Origin: Sphingosinicella microcystinivorans
GTDB lineage: Bacteria; Pseudomonadota; Alphaproteobacteria; Sphingomonadales; Sphingomonadaceae
Direction: 5' to 3'
DNA length: 64,000 nucleotides
Assembly (NCBI RefSeq): GCF_027941835.1
Contig: NZ_CP116005.1
Location: 4,417,501-4,481,500, forward strand
The position numbers and the translations under genes were made by a program. Positions 16,826 to 25,840 of the stretch are shown in pieces. The notes beneath the pieces were generated by a model. The model did not search any database. It saw only the letters and a list, made by a program, of their open reading frames with translations, and was not told the origin of the DNA. The first letter of the stretch is position 1; each line of letters opens with the position of its first letter.

Positions 16826-16837
16826 CATTCTAGAATG
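16826..16837. promoter_or_regulatory. Perfect 12-bp palindrome upstream of the GntR gene
   Basis: CATTCTAGAATG lies six bases before the GntR start codon. It is unlike the ACGTATACGT sites. It could be a second regulator's site or chance. Confidence 0.25.
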
Positions 16838-16876
16838 AACGGGATGCCGTTGGAAACCACCCCCGTGAAAGCACGA

Positions 16877-16904
16877 GGGGACCGATACGTTCGCACCGGT
16901 CCCC
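16877..16904 (-). terminator. Hairpin downstream of the 980-residue TBDR gene
   Basis: GGGGACCG and CGGTCCCC form a perfect 8-bp stem with a 12-base loop, 11 bases past the TBDR stop on the minus strand. No T-tract, so the call is moderate. Confidence 0.45.
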
Positions 16905-16915
16905 GCCTGCCCTGC

Positions 16916-19858
16916 CTAGAAGCGCTTGGTCAGCGTCAGCGAGACGGTCCGCCCGATGATCGTGGCGTTCGCCGTGTCGTAGGGCTCCGGCGCGTTGCCG
17001 GTCACGACGCGGCCCGTGTCGATGAAGGGCGGGTCCTCGTTGAAGATGTTGAGCGCGTTGAAGGTGAGCCCCGCATCCTTGAAGGCGCCGCCGAGCCCGC
17101 CGAGGTCGACGCCGAGCTGGAGGTCGAACGTCAGCCACGAGTCGATCTTGACCGGATCGGTGTTGGCGACGGGCGCGCCGGTCGAGGACGGCACGAAGCA
17201 GCCCGCCTCGCACTTGTAGCCGTCAGTGTAGTTCGCGGACACGACGAGCGAGACCGGCCCCTTGTTCCACGCGACACCCTGCCGCGACTTGAACTTCACC
17301 GGGTTGCCCATGCTCTCGTAGACGCCGAGCTTGTCGACATAGCCGCTGCCCGGCGAGCCTTCCACCTTGTAGGTGGTGATGAGCGTGCCGTTGCCGAACA
17401 GCTCGAACCCGCCGAGCGAACCCGCGTCGAACGCGTAGTTCAGCGACAGGTCGAGGCCCTTCATCTTCAGGTTCGCGAGGTTGGTCTGCGTCGCGTAGAT
17501 GATGGCGGCGATCTGGTCAGCCGATCGCGTCGGCCCCGGCCCCGACAGGCCAAGGAAGCGCGGATCGTCGAACAACGACTGCACCAGCGCTTCGGATGGA
17601 TTGAAGACGAGGTTGTTGATGTAGGGGCTGGTGCCGGTCGCGAAGTAATTCGCAAGGATGCCGCCGAGCGTGCCCGACGTGATGCGGACAAGCCGGTTCT
17701 CGATCTCGATGTTGAAATAGTTCGCGGCGAGCCGGAGACCGGGGACCGACGACGGCGTGAAGTCGAAGCCGAGCGTCCATGTCTCGGCCGTCTCGGGATC
17801 AAGCGTCGGGCCTGCGCCACCCGACACGACCATGCCTGTGAAGGTGCAGCCGGTCGGCGTGACCGAGAAGCCATTCAGCGCAACGAGCGTGGTGTCACAC
17901 GGCGCCGTGTAGAAGGCGTTCGCATAGAAGATGGCATTGCCGCCGGGCACCGGCTGCGCGCCGCTGTACTGGAAGCGCATCGGCGGGGCGTGGAACGAAG
18001 TGCCCCAGCTGCCGCGGATGTTGAAACCGTCGAACGGCGCGTAGCGGAAGCCGAACTTCGGGTCCGTCGTCGAGAACTCCTTGAGGCCGGTGCTGCTCGA
18101 CGTCTCGTGGCGCACCGCGGCGGAGAACTCGAGCGCGGCGATGCCGGGCATCGCGTTCTCCGCGCCGACGATCGGAATCGAGGCCTCGGCGAACATCGAG
18201 AACACGTCCTGCTTCGTCGTGCCGTATTCGACCGTGTAGGGATTGATGCTGCGGTAGTTGAAATCGAGGAGACCGTTGATCTTCTCCTTGCGGTAGTCGA
18301 CGCCCGCCGCGAGCTTCAGCCCGCCGCCCGGCAGATCGACAAGCGTTCCGTCGAACTTCACCGTGCCCTGCACCACGTCCGAATTGAAGGTCAGGTCCTC
18401 GTAGCCGATGAGCTGGTCGATCACTGCGGCCGAAAGCGGCTGCGTCGAATAGGGGTTCCACGTCTCGTAGCCGAGACCGGCGCAGAACGTCTGCTGCGGC
18501 GTCGTCGGCGTGGCGACCGGTCCCATCAGCGAGCAGACGATGGAGCTCGGTGCGAACGCGCCGCTGGGCAACCGTTCGCCGACGTTCGAATCGCGCAGCA
18601 TGGTGCTTTGGCGGCCTTGCTTCTCGCGGCTGTACGACAGCGTGGCATCCGCCTGCCAGTCGCCGAACATCTCGATGCGGACACCGCCCTCGAGCGCGAG
18701 GCTCTTCACACGCACATCGCGCGTCAGCGGCACGTCGTCGATCAGCACGCCGAAGTTGTTCGAAACGCCGGTGATATAGGCCGGGTTCGTCGTCGGCACG
18801 GCGCCGTAGAACGGCGCGTAACCCGTATTGTAGCTGCCCTTGCGATCCGTGTAGCGGGCGCCGCCGTAGAGCGAGACCTTGTCGCTGACCTCCTGGTCGA
18901 ACGACAGGAACAGGCTGTGCCGCCGCATTTCCGGGATGATGTCGAATCCGGCCCACGGATCGAAGCTGTTGCCGAAACCGCCGGTTGCCGGCGTCAGGTC
19001 GGCGATGGTGAGGCCGGTCCCCGGCCCATTCGGAACCGTGTAGGCGACGGCACCGTTGAAGGCCGCGTTGCCCGAGAAGATGTTGGCGGCGCTGCCCGCG
19101 CGGCTCGTGTAGATCGGCCAGTTGACACCGCCGCGATCCGAGAGGTCGCCGCCGTTGAAGCCGCGCTTCGAGGCCAGCACGTTCTCGCGCTTGTTATACT
19201 CGTAGCCGAGCACGAGGTTGCCGCTGTCCCACGCCGTGCCCCAGACGAGGCTGCCCTGATACTCGGTGCCGCCGCCCTCGGTCGTCGTGCCGATGCGGGC
19301 GAGCGCGTGAAGGCCGTCCACCTTGCGCTTCAGGATGATGTTGACCACGCCGCCGACGGCGTCCGAGCCGTAGACGGCCGAAGCGCCGTCCTGAAGGATC
19401 TCGATGCGCTCGATCGCGGCGACGGGAATGTTCGAGATGTCGACGAAGTCGCCGAACTGGCCGGAGACCGCAACGCGCCGCCCATTCACCAGGACGAGCG
19501 TCGACAGCGCGCCGAGACCGCGCAGGTTGACGCCCGAGCCGCCGGTGAGGTTCGACCCCATCGAGCTCGTGTCCTGCCCGCCGCGGTTGTTGTCCGAGTT
19601 GGCGACGCCGCCCGCGAAGTTCACCGGAAGCTCGCGCATCAGTTCGGCGATGGTGGCTTTGCCGGTCTTGGCGATGTCGTCGGAACTGAGCGACTGCACC
19701 GCGCTGCCGATCACGTTCGCGCCGCGGATGTTGGTGCCGGTGACGATGATCAATTCTTCCTCGACGGCCGCCTCCTGCGACCACGCGGGAGCCGCGCCCG
19801 CCAGCAGCGCCGCCAGCGAAACCGTTGCACAAGCGATTGAACGGACCTGTATTTTCAT
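16916..19858 (-). CDS. TonB-dependent receptor (980 residues)
   Basis: An outer-membrane receptor with a signal peptide ending near PAWSQ. It has a TonB-box-like EELIIVTGTNIRG, and a plug domain with NLRGLGALSTLVLVNGRR, IERIEILQDGASAVYGSDAV and GGVVNIILKRK. The long barrel ends in a C-terminal Phe (LTLTKRF), the usual BAM signal. This subtype (NIRG...LVLVNGRR) is abundant in sphingomonads and is linked to carbohydrate or aromatic substrates more than to iron, but the ligand cannot be read from sequence. It is divergent from the hydroxymuconic semialdehyde dehydrogenase operon. A GntR-type site (13/18) lies 51 bases before its start. Confidence 0.92.
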   Translation of the reverse strand: MKIQVRSIACATVSLAALLAGAAPAWSQEAAVEEELIIVTGTNIRGANVIGSAVQSLSSDDIAKTGKATIAELMRELPVNFAGGVANSDNNRGGQDTSSMGSNLTGGSGVNLRGLGALSTLVLVNGRRVAVSGQFGDFVDISNIPVAAIERIEILQDGASAVYGSDAVGGVVNIILKRKVDGLHALARIGTTTEGGGTEYQGSLVWGTAWDSGNLVLGYEYNKRENVLASKRGFNGGDLSDRGGVNWPIYTSRAGSAANIFSGNAAFNGAVAYTVPNGPGTGLTIADLTPATGGFGNSFDPWAGFDIIPEMRRHSLFLSFDQEVSDKVSLYGGARYTDRKGSYNTGYAPFYGAVPTTNPAYITGVSNNFGVLIDDVPLTRDVRVKSLALEGGVRIEMFGDWQADATLSYSREKQGRQSTMLRDSNVGERLPSGAFAPSSIVCSLMGPVATPTTPQQTFCAGLGYETWNPYSTQPLSAAVIDQLIGYEDLTFNSDVVQGTVKFDGTLVDLPGGGLKLAAGVDYRKEKINGLLDFNYRSINPYTVEYGTTKQDVFSMFAEASIPIVGAENAMPGIAALEFSAAVRHETSSSTGLKEFSTTDPKFGFRYAPFDGFNIRGSWGTSFHAPPMRFQYSGAQPVPGGNAIFYANAFYTAPCDTTLVALNGFSVTPTGCTFTGMVVSGGAGPTLDPETAETWTLGFDFTPSSVPGLRLAANYFNIEIENRLVRITSGTLGGILANYFATGTSPYINNLVFNPSEALVQSLFDDPRFLGLSGPGPTRSADQIAAIIYATQTNLANLKMKGLDLSLNYAFDAGSLGGFELFGNGTLITTYKVEGSPGSGYVDKLGVYESMGNPVKFKSRQGVAWNKGPVSLVVSANYTDGYKCEAGCFVPSSTGAPVANTDPVKIDSWLTFDLQLGVDLGGLGGAFKDAGLTFNALNIFNEDPPFIDTGRVVTGNAPEPYDTANATIIGRTVSLTLTKRF

Positions 19859-19908
19859 CGTTTGCCCCCTTTCGGCGAAAAGCGCCTTTGCGACGCATTA
19901 AATCCCAT

Positions 19909-19926
19909 TGCAATGTCTACGTCGCA
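19909..19926. promoter_or_regulatory. GntR-type operator, degenerate third copy
   Basis: TGCAATGTCTACGTCGCA matches the perfect palindrome at 13 of 18 positions and the copy at 16001 at the TACGTCGC half. It lies in the TBDR promoter region. Confidence 0.45.
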
Positions 19927-19992
19927 TTTTTCCGGTCGTCAAACCAATTTTCTAAATTTTAGGCAGTATCAGTGCACAATCTCCAGAATCAC

Positions 19993-20012
19993 GCTTGATA
20001 TTTCGAAAACCC
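19993..20012 (-). promoter_or_regulatory. Candidate operator, TTTTCGAAAT motif, site C
   Basis: Read on the minus strand this is GGGTTTTCGAAATATCAAGC, almost identical to site A at 1698-1716. It lies in the 248-base gap between the TBDR and the semialdehyde dehydrogenase. The rest of the gap is AT-rich near 19940-19980 and shows no other recognisable element. Confidence 0.4.
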
Positions 20013-20106
20013 TCGGGCATCTCGAATCACGATGGCGCCGCGGAGCAGCAACGCATCCGCGTGTCGCAAGGAGTGCGGATTGCACGGACAGGCTTCGGGA
20101 AACACC

Positions 20107-21564
20107 ATGAAATCATTGGGACAATTCATCGACGGCGCCTACGAGGACGCGGGCGCAAACCGCTTCGACGTGATCGACCCCGTCACCGGCGCGGTCGCCT
20201 ACACGACGTATGAAGCGGGCCGCGATCAGGTGGACCGCGCCGTCGCCGCGGCGCGTGCCGCCCTGTCCGGCCCGTGGGCGCGACTCTCCGCGGCGGAGCG
20301 CGGCGCGATCCTCCGCAAGCTCGCGAACCGCATCGCCGAACGCTCGGAGGAGTTTCTCCGCGCGGAGGTGCTCGACACCGGCAAGCCGGCGGATATGGCC
20401 TCGCACCTCGACATTCCCCGGGGCGCCGCGAACTTCAGCTTCTTCGCCGACACCGCGCCGATGGCGATGGGCGAAGCCTTCCCCGCGCCGACGCCGGACG
20501 GCCGCGGCGCGCTCAACTACAGCCTGCGCACGCCGCGCGGCGTCATTGCCGTGGTCTGCCCGTGGAACCTGCCGCTGCTGCTGATGACATGGAAGGTCGC
20601 GCCGGCGCTCGCCTGCGGCAACACCGTGGTGGTGAAACCCTCCGAGGAAACCCCCGCCACCGCCACGCTGCTCGGCGAGGTGATGAACGAGGTCGGCATC
20701 CCCAGGGGCGTCTTCAACGTCGTCAACGGTTTCGGCGCGGGCTCGACCGGCGAGTTCCTCACCAGCCATCCCGACATCGACGGCATCACCTTCACCGGCG
20801 AAACGGTGACGGGCACGGCGATCATGAAAGCCGCGGCGGACGGCATCCGGCCGGTGTCCTTCGAGCTTGGCGGCAAGAACGCCGCGGTCGTCTTCGCCGA
20901 CTGCGATCTCGACCGCGCCATCGCGGGCACGATGCGCTCGGCGTTCCTCAATTGCGGGCAGGTCTGCCTCGGCACCGAGCGCGTCTACGTCGAGCGCCCG
21001 CTGTTCGATGCGTTCGTCGAGACGCTCGCCGCGCAGGTGAAGACGCTGAAGCCCGGCGATCCGTGGGACAAGGCCACCAACTTCGGCCCGCTCATCTCGG
21101 ACGTGCACCGCCAGAAGGTGCTCTCCTACTACGCGAAGGCGAAGGCCGAAGGCGCGACCATCGTCACCGGCGGCGGCATTCCCGACATGCCGGGCAATCT
21201 CGCGGGCGGAAGCTGGATCGAACCGACGATCTGGACCGGGCTTCCCGAAAGCTCGGCCGTGATTCAGGAAGAGATCTTCGGGCCCTGCTGCCACATCGCG
21301 CCGTTCGACGCGGAGGACGAGGCCGTCGCGCTTGCGAACGCCAGCCCCTACGGCCTCGCCGCCTCGCTGTGGACGGGCGACCTGTCGCGCGCGCACCGCC
21401 TTGCGCAGCGCATCGAGGTCGGCACGCTCTGGATCAACAGCTGGTTCCTGCGCGATCTGCGCGCGGCGTTCGGCGGTTCGAAGAAATCGGGCATCGGACG
21501 CGAAGGCGGCCTCCACGGCCTCGATTTCTATACCGAGCAGCGCAATGTCTGCATCCATCTTTAG
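20107..21564 (+). CDS. 2-hydroxymuconic semialdehyde dehydrogenase
   Basis: A 485-residue NAD-dependent aldehyde dehydrogenase. It has catalytic Glu253 in FELGGKN and Cys287 in NCGQVCLGTERV, plus VCPWNLPLLLMTWK, VVKPSEETPAT and the C-terminal FGGSKKSGIGREGG. The sequence has the character of the XylG/DmpC group that oxidises 2-hydroxymuconic semialdehyde to 2-hydroxymuconate, and the downstream hydratase, decarboxylase and tautomerase support this. The ATG at 20107 is chosen because the protein then begins at the normal point of the family; an ATG 75 bases upstream adds an atypical extension. It is the first gene of the meta-pathway operon. Confidence 0.88.
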   Translation: MKSLGQFIDGAYEDAGANRFDVIDPVTGAVAYTTYEAGRDQVDRAVAAARAALSGPWARLSAAERGAILRKLANRIAERSEEFLRAEVLDTGKPADMASHLDIPRGAANFSFFADTAPMAMGEAFPAPTPDGRGALNYSLRTPRGVIAVVCPWNLPLLLMTWKVAPALACGNTVVVKPSEETPATATLLGEVMNEVGIPRGVFNVVNGFGAGSTGEFLTSHPDIDGITFTGETVTGTAIMKAAADGIRPVSFELGGKNAAVVFADCDLDRAIAGTMRSAFLNCGQVCLGTERVYVERPLFDAFVETLAAQVKTLKPGDPWDKATNFGPLISDVHRQKVLSYYAKAKAEGATIVTGGGIPDMPGNLAGGSWIEPTIWTGLPESSAVIQEEIFGPCCHIAPFDAEDEAVALANASPYGLAASLWTGDLSRAHRLAQRIEVGTLWINSWFLRDLRAAFGGSKKSGIGREGGLHGLDFYTEQRNVCIHL

Positions 21565-22240
21565 GGCCGCCTTTGGGGCAGCAGCAGCAGCGGCGTGCCT
21601 GCTCGCCGCCGCGCCCGCAGTCGCGGCGGAGATGCCGCAGCCGAAGGTCACGTTCCTTTACCCCGGCCCGCACGGCACGATCTTCGACCGCGTCTGCAAG
21701 GAATGGCTGCACCGCGACACGAATCCGGCTGACGTCGAGGAACTGCTCGCGCGCAAGGCCGAATTCGAGGCCGCGTGGGAAAGGACCGGCAGGGAGTATA
21801 TGCGCCTCGCGCTCGAAGCGGCCGGGCGCCCCTACCCCTATTCGGAAATCCAGGCGACGCTTTCGGTCTGCGCGCCGGATTCGATGGCGTTCCCGCTCAT
21901 CATCCGCATGAACGATTTCCTCGCGTCGAACACCGACTATTACGTGCACGACTTCGCGCTGCTCGCGTTCCACGAGCTGATGCACCACTATGCGCAGGCG
22001 ATCGAGCACAGGTCGCCGATCTTCGCGAAATACGCCGACGTCCCCTTCTCGATCCGCGCGCACATCCATGTCGTTGCGTTCGAACGCTATGTCCTCGAAA
22101 AGACGGGCCGCACCGAACAGCTGGCGAAGCTGCGCGACTATTACGCCGCGCGCGAGACGCCGACATATATCCGTGCGTGGGAGATCGTCGATAAGGAAGG
22201 CGTCGCCGCCGTCGTCGCCGATGCAGGAGTAAGACCGTGA
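21545..22240 (+). CDS. Exported protein with HExxH motif, unknown function
   Basis: A 231-residue protein with an Ala-rich signal peptide cleaved near AVAAE. The mature part contains [14 protein letters not shown], a putative zincin HExxH motif (HELMH at 143-147), with acidic and His residues further on ([15 protein letters not shown]) that could supply a third ligand. I do not recognise a named family. The gene begins inside the dehydrogenase gene (20-base overlap) and its stop overlaps the GTG start of the hydratase, so it is embedded in the meta-pathway operon, where a secreted metalloprotein is unexpected. It might be a hydrolase or peptidase acting on the growth substrate. Confidence 0.7.
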   Translation: MSASIFRAAFGAAAAAACLLAAAPAVAAEMPQPKVTFLYPGPHGTIFDRVCKEWLHRDTNPADVEELLARKAEFEAAWERTGREYMRLALEAAGRPYPYSEIQATLSVCAPDSMAFPLIIRMNDFLASNTDYYVHDFALLAFHELMHHYAQAIEHRSPIFAKYADVPFSIRAHIHVVAFERYVLEKTGRTEQLAKLRDYYAARETPTYIRAWEIVDKEGVAAVVADAGVRP

Positions 22241-23031
22241 GCAGCAGCAACCCCGTCATCGCCGCAGCGGACGCGCTCTCCGCCGCCGCCGCGTCCGGCA
22301 CCCCCTGCGCGCCCGTGAAGGACGGCATCGCCGCGCTCGGCATCGACGGCGCCTATGCCGTGCAGTCCGAGCTCACGCGCCGCGCGCTCGCCGGTGCGCG
22401 CACGCTTGTCGGGCGCAAGATCGGCCTCACCTCGAAGGCCGTGCAGACGCAGCTCGGCGTCGACCAGCCGGACTACGGAATGCTGTTCGCCGACATGGAG
22501 ATCGGCGACCACGAGATCATTCCGCTCTCGCGCTTCCTCCAGCCGCGCGTCGAGGCCGAGATCGCGTTCGTCATGGACCGCGACCTCGACGACGCCGAGA
22601 TCACGCTCGGCAGGCTCATCCCGGCGATCGCCTTCGCGCTTCCGGCCATCGAGATCGTCGACAGCCGCATCGCCGACTGGAAAATCTCGATTCTCGACAC
22701 CATCGCCGACAACGCCTCCAGCGGCGCCTACGTGCTCGGCGGCTCGCCGGCGAAGATCGCGGACCTCGACCTCCGTCTCTGCGGCATGTCGATGGAATTG
22801 AAGGGCGAGCCCGTCTCGGTCGGCTGCGGCGCGGCCTGCCTCGGCAATCCGCTGAACGCCGCATTGTGGCTCGCGCGTCGCATGGCCGCGCTCGGCAGCC
22901 CCCTGAAGGCGGGCGACGTCGTGCTGTCCGGTGCGCTCGGCCCGATGGTTCCCGTGACGCCGGGCGCGAGCTACACCGCGCGCATCAAGGGCCTCGGCAG
23001 CGTCGCCGCGCATTTCGGGGAGAAAGCATGA
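22237..23031 (+). CDS. 2-oxopent-4-enoate hydratase (DmpE/MhpD-like)
   Basis: A 264-residue member of the fumarylacetoacetate-hydrolase-fold hydratase/decarboxylase family. Conserved blocks are [24 protein letters not shown], a metal-ligand stretch with EAEIAFVM (Glu pair), [16 protein letters not shown] and [11 protein letters not shown]. It adds water to 2-oxopent-4-enoate, giving 4-hydroxy-2-oxovalerate. The start is GTG with AGGAG eight bases upstream, overlapping the previous stop. It resembles the second hydratase at 27143 closely, so the strain has two copies in separate operons. Confidence 0.88.
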   Translation: MSSSNPVIAAADALSAAAASGTPCAPVKDGIAALGIDGAYAVQSELTRRALAGARTLVGRKIGLTSKAVQTQLGVDQPDYGMLFADMEIGDHEIIPLSRFLQPRVEAEIAFVMDRDLDDAEITLGRLIPAIAFALPAIEIVDSRIADWKISILDTIADNASSGAYVLGGSPAKIADLDLRLCGMSMELKGEPVSVGCGAACLGNPLNAALWLARRMAALGSPLKAGDVVLSGALGPMVPVTPGASYTARIKGLGSVAAHFGEKA

Positions 23032-23801
23032 TGACCGTCGACACCCAGCGCATCGGGCTGTTCCTCGACAACGCCGCGCGCACGGCGACCGCCGTGCCGC
23101 AGTTCACCGGCGACGACACGTTCGATCTCGACGCCGCCTACCGCATCCAGCAGGCGAGCATCGCCGCGCGGCTGCAGCGCGGCGAGCGCATCGTCGGCAT
23201 GAAGATGGGCTTCACCAGCCGCGCCAAGATGGTGCAGATGGGCGTCTCCGACATGATCTGCGGGCGGCTCACCGACGCCATGCTCGTGGAGGACGGCGGC
23301 AGCATCCGCATGGCGGATTTCGTGCACCCGCGCGTCGAGCCGGAGATCGCCTTCCTGCTGAAGCGGCCCATTCGCGGCAAGCTGGCGCCCATGCAGGCGA
23401 TGGATGCCGTCGAGGCGGTCGCGCCCGCGCTCGAGATCATCGACTCGCGCTACGAGGCGTTCAGGTTCTCGCTGAGCGACGTCGTCGCCGATAACAGCTC
23501 GTCGTCGGCGTTCGTGGTCGGCGCGTGGAGCCGCGCGGACAGCGACCTCGACAACCTCGGCATGGTGATGAGCTTCAACGGCCGCGCCGAGGCGATCGGG
23601 TCGAGCGCCGCGATCCTCGGCCATCCGGCGCGCTCGCTCGCCGCCGCCGCGCGCCTCGCCGACGAACGCGGCCTCGAGCTCGATGCCGGGTCCATCGTGC
23701 TCGCGGGCGGCGCGACCGCCGCGAGCGCGCTCAGCGCCGGTCTCCACGTCTCGCTCGAAGTCCAGACGCTCGGCTTCACCGGTTTCTCTGTCTCGGAGTA
23801 G
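23028..23801 (+). CDS. 2-oxo-3-hexenedioate (4-oxalocrotonate) decarboxylase (DmpH/XylI-like)
   Basis: A 257-residue relative of the hydratase upstream, but with the decarboxylase signature: [52 protein letters not shown] and [10 protein letters not shown]. It decarboxylates the keto form of 4-oxalocrotonate to 2-oxopent-4-enoate and normally forms a complex with the hydratase, which fits the coupled ATGA overlap of the two genes. Two adjacent ATG codons (23028, 23031) could start the protein. Confidence 0.88.
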   Translation: MMTVDTQRIGLFLDNAARTATAVPQFTGDDTFDLDAAYRIQQASIAARLQRGERIVGMKMGFTSRAKMVQMGVSDMICGRLTDAMLVEDGGSIRMADFVHPRVEPEIAFLLKRPIRGKLAPMQAMDAVEAVAPALEIIDSRYEAFRFSLSDVVADNSSSSAFVVGAWSRADSDLDNLGMVMSFNGRAEAIGSSAAILGHPARSLAAAARLADERGLELDAGSIVLAGGATAASALSAGLHVSLEVQTLGFTGFSVSE

Positions 23802-23805
23802 CGCC

Positions 23806-23994
23806 ATGCCCATCGTTCAGGTGAACATCCTCGAAGGCCGTTCTCAGGAGGCGAAAAGCGATTTCGCGCGCGCCGTCACCGACGCCGCCGTGGAGCATCT
23901 CGGCGTCCAGCCCGCGCAGGTCCGCGTTCTCATCAACGAGGTCGCGCCGCAGCACTGGTTCACGGCGGGCGCGTCGAAGGCCCCGGCGGCCTGA
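23806..23994 (+). CDS. 4-oxalocrotonate tautomerase family protein
   Basis: A 62-residue protein beginning MPIVQVNILEGRSQEAK: Pro1 after Met removal is the catalytic base and the Arg in EGR matches the substrate-binding Arg of 4-oxalocrotonate tautomerases. It interconverts 2-hydroxymuconate and 2-oxo-3-hexenedioate, linking the dehydrogenase to the decarboxylase. The C-terminus (QHWFTAGASKAPAA) differs from the usual GIGGE tail. The gene is four bases after the decarboxylase and two bases before the PepSY gene. Confidence 0.87.
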   Translation: MPIVQVNILEGRSQEAKSDFARAVTDAAVEHLGVQPAQVRVLINEVAPQHWFTAGASKAPAA

Positions 23995-23996
23995 GC

Positions 23997-25148
23997 ATGG
24001 CGACGGTCGCCGCCCCCGCCCGTTCCGGCCCCGTGCTCAGCCGCAAGGCGCGCATCCGGCTGTTCTGGCTGAAGCTGCACCGCTGGATCGGCCTTGCCAC
24101 GCTCGTCGTGATGGCGGCGTTCGGCATCACCGGCTCGGTGCTCGTCTGGCCCGATACGTTCGATGCTATGCTGAACCCCGGCCGCTACACGAACGCCGAC
24201 GCCTCCGGCTTCGTGCCCACGGAAGCCTTCCTCGACAAGGCCCGCGCCGCGCTTCCCGCAGGCGACCGCGTCAGCGGCCTCCGCGTCACGGAAAGCGGCG
24301 CGGTGATGGTCGCGGGCGACGTCAACGGACCGCCGCCCGCGGGGCTCGGGCCGCCCAGCCGCGCGCAGGTGTGGCTGCACCCCGAGACCGGCACCGTCCT
24401 CGATACGAGCGCAGGCGCGGGCGGCTTCATCTGGGCGATGCACGCGATCCACGGCCACCTGCTGCTCAAGACTTTCGGGCGCGAGGCCGTGGCGCTCTCC
24501 GGCGTCGTCCTGCTTGTCACCTCGGCGATCGGCGTGTGGCTGTGGTGGCCGGGCCGCCGCAATCTCCTCCGTGCGCTCGCGTGGCGGAAGCAGTATTCGA
24601 AGAGCATGAACCTGCATCGCCAGACCGGCGCCGTGCTTGCCGTCGTCATCATCCTCGAGGCGGCGACCGGCACGTGGATCGCGCTTCCCCGCCTGTTCGG
24701 CCGGCTCGTCGAGCCGAGCGCCGAGGCGGCCCGCGCGCCGACGGAAGGCCCGCCGGTCTCCGCGCCGATGGCCCGCCCCGCGCTTTCGGTCGATGATGCC
24801 GTCCACCGCGCGGCGGGTGCGCTCCCGGGCGCGGGACCGCTCGTCACCGTGTTCACGCCCGGCGAAACAGATCCGGTCTGGGCGGTCGGCCTCCGCACGC
24901 CGAGCGGCCCCGCCACCGTTCTCGTGGACGACACGGACGGCAGCACCACGGTCCGCGAGGAACCGGCCCCCGGCCGCGCGGAGCGCGTCACCGCCGTGAT
25001 GGAGGCGATCCATTTCGGTCATGGCCCGGCCATCTGGACGATCATCGTCTTCGCATCGGGCATCGTGCTCACGCTGCTGTCGGTGACGGGCCTGCTGATC
25101 TGGCTCCAGGAGCGCGCGCGCCGGATGCGGCGGGCCGCGAAGGCATGA
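23997..25148 (+). CDS. PepSY-associated transmembrane protein (PiuB-like)
   Basis: A 383-residue inner-membrane protein with four clear hydrophobic segments: one after LHRWIGLATL, one around ALSGVVLLVTSAIGVWLWWP, one around TGAVLAVVIILEAATG, and one near the C-terminus (IIVFASGIVLTLLSVTGLLIW). The conserved LHRWIG, HAIHGHLLL and NLHRQTGAVLAV histidines may bind haem, as proposed for this family. Large periplasmic PepSY-like loops lie between helices. Homologues are often found beside ferric-siderophore receptors and are thought to reduce iron. Its place inside a meta-pathway operon, overlapping the next gene by ATGA, is unusual. Confidence 0.82.
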   Translation: MATVAAPARSGPVLSRKARIRLFWLKLHRWIGLATLVVMAAFGITGSVLVWPDTFDAMLNPGRYTNADASGFVPTEAFLDKARAALPAGDRVSGLRVTESGAVMVAGDVNGPPPAGLGPPSRAQVWLHPETGTVLDTSAGAGGFIWAMHAIHGHLLLKTFGREAVALSGVVLLVTSAIGVWLWWPGRRNLLRALAWRKQYSKSMNLHRQTGAVLAVVIILEAATGTWIALPRLFGRLVEPSAEAARAPTEGPPVSAPMARPALSVDDAVHRAAGALPGAGPLVTVFTPGETDPVWAVGLRTPSGPATVLVDDTDGSTTVREEPAPGRAERVTAVMEAIHFGHGPAIWTIIVFASGIVLTLLSVTGLLIWLQERARRMRRAAKA

Positions 25149-25831
25149 CCGCGGCGCCCCCGGCGGATGCCGAGCGGCGGCTGCGCATCGCGGGCCGCGC
25201 CGTCGCGCGCGCCGGGTTCATGCACGCCTACGGGCACTGCTCGCTGCGCATCGACGCCGACCATTTCCTCGTCTCGCCGTCGATGCCGCTCGGCCTCGTG
25301 CCGCCGGGCGAGCCCTGCCACCTGCTCCGCATCGACGCGCCGCTTCCCGAGAACGTGCTCGGCGAGGTCCGCATCCACCGCGAGATCTACCGGCGGCGGC
25401 CGGACGTCGCCGGTATCGTCCGCTCCATGCCGCCGCACGTGATGACGCTCGCCGCGCACGGCGCGGTGCCCGTGCCGCGCCACGGCTTCGGCGCCTATTT
25501 CCACCCCGCGCCCGAACTCTGGAACGACATCCAGCTCCTCCGTTCCGACGACGCGGCCGCAAGGCTCGCGGACCAGCTCGGCGAGGGGCGCGCCATCCTG
25601 ATGCGCGGCAACGGCGCGGTCGTCGCGGGCGGCTCCATCGAGGAGGCCGTCGTGCTCACCTGGTATCTGGAGGACATGGCGCGCGTCGATCTCGCCGGGC
25701 GCGCCGCCGGCCTCTCCGGCGCGCCCGCGCCTGACGCCGCGGCCTGCGCTGCGCGCGCGACGTGGGCGGGTGCGATCCGCGAACGCATGTGGGCCTATCT
25801 GACGGTGGACGATCCCGAATATCGTTCCTAA
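25145..25831 (+). CDS. Class II aldolase/adducin-fold protein without zinc ligands
   Basis: A 228-residue protein with the class II aldolase pattern: GHCSLRIDADHFLVSPSM at the N-terminus, GEVRIHREIYRRRPDVAGIV in the middle and a late glycine-rich loop. In FucA-type enzymes zinc is held by an HxH pair and a third His before Gly. Here those positions are Arg93, Met95 and Asn156 (IVRSM and RGNG), while the Glu of GEVRIH is kept. It may therefore be catalytically changed, inactive or structural. It ends the meta operon, nine bases before the MarR gene. Confidence 0.78.
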   Translation: MTAAPPADAERRLRIAGRAVARAGFMHAYGHCSLRIDADHFLVSPSMPLGLVPPGEPCHLLRIDAPLPENVLGEVRIHREIYRRRPDVAGIVRSMPPHVMTLAAHGAVPVPRHGFGAYFHPAPELWNDIQLLRSDDAAARLADQLGEGRAILMRGNGAVVAGGSIEEAVVLTWYLEDMARVDLAGRAAGLSGAPAPDAAACAARATWAGAIRERMWAYLTVDDPEYRS

Positions 25832-25840
25832 AAGCGGCGA

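Noticed and set aside
16826-16837. CATTCTAGAATG as an autoregulatory GntR operator
   Set aside because: It shares no sequence with the three ACGTATACGT-type sites, so I list it only as a weak element.
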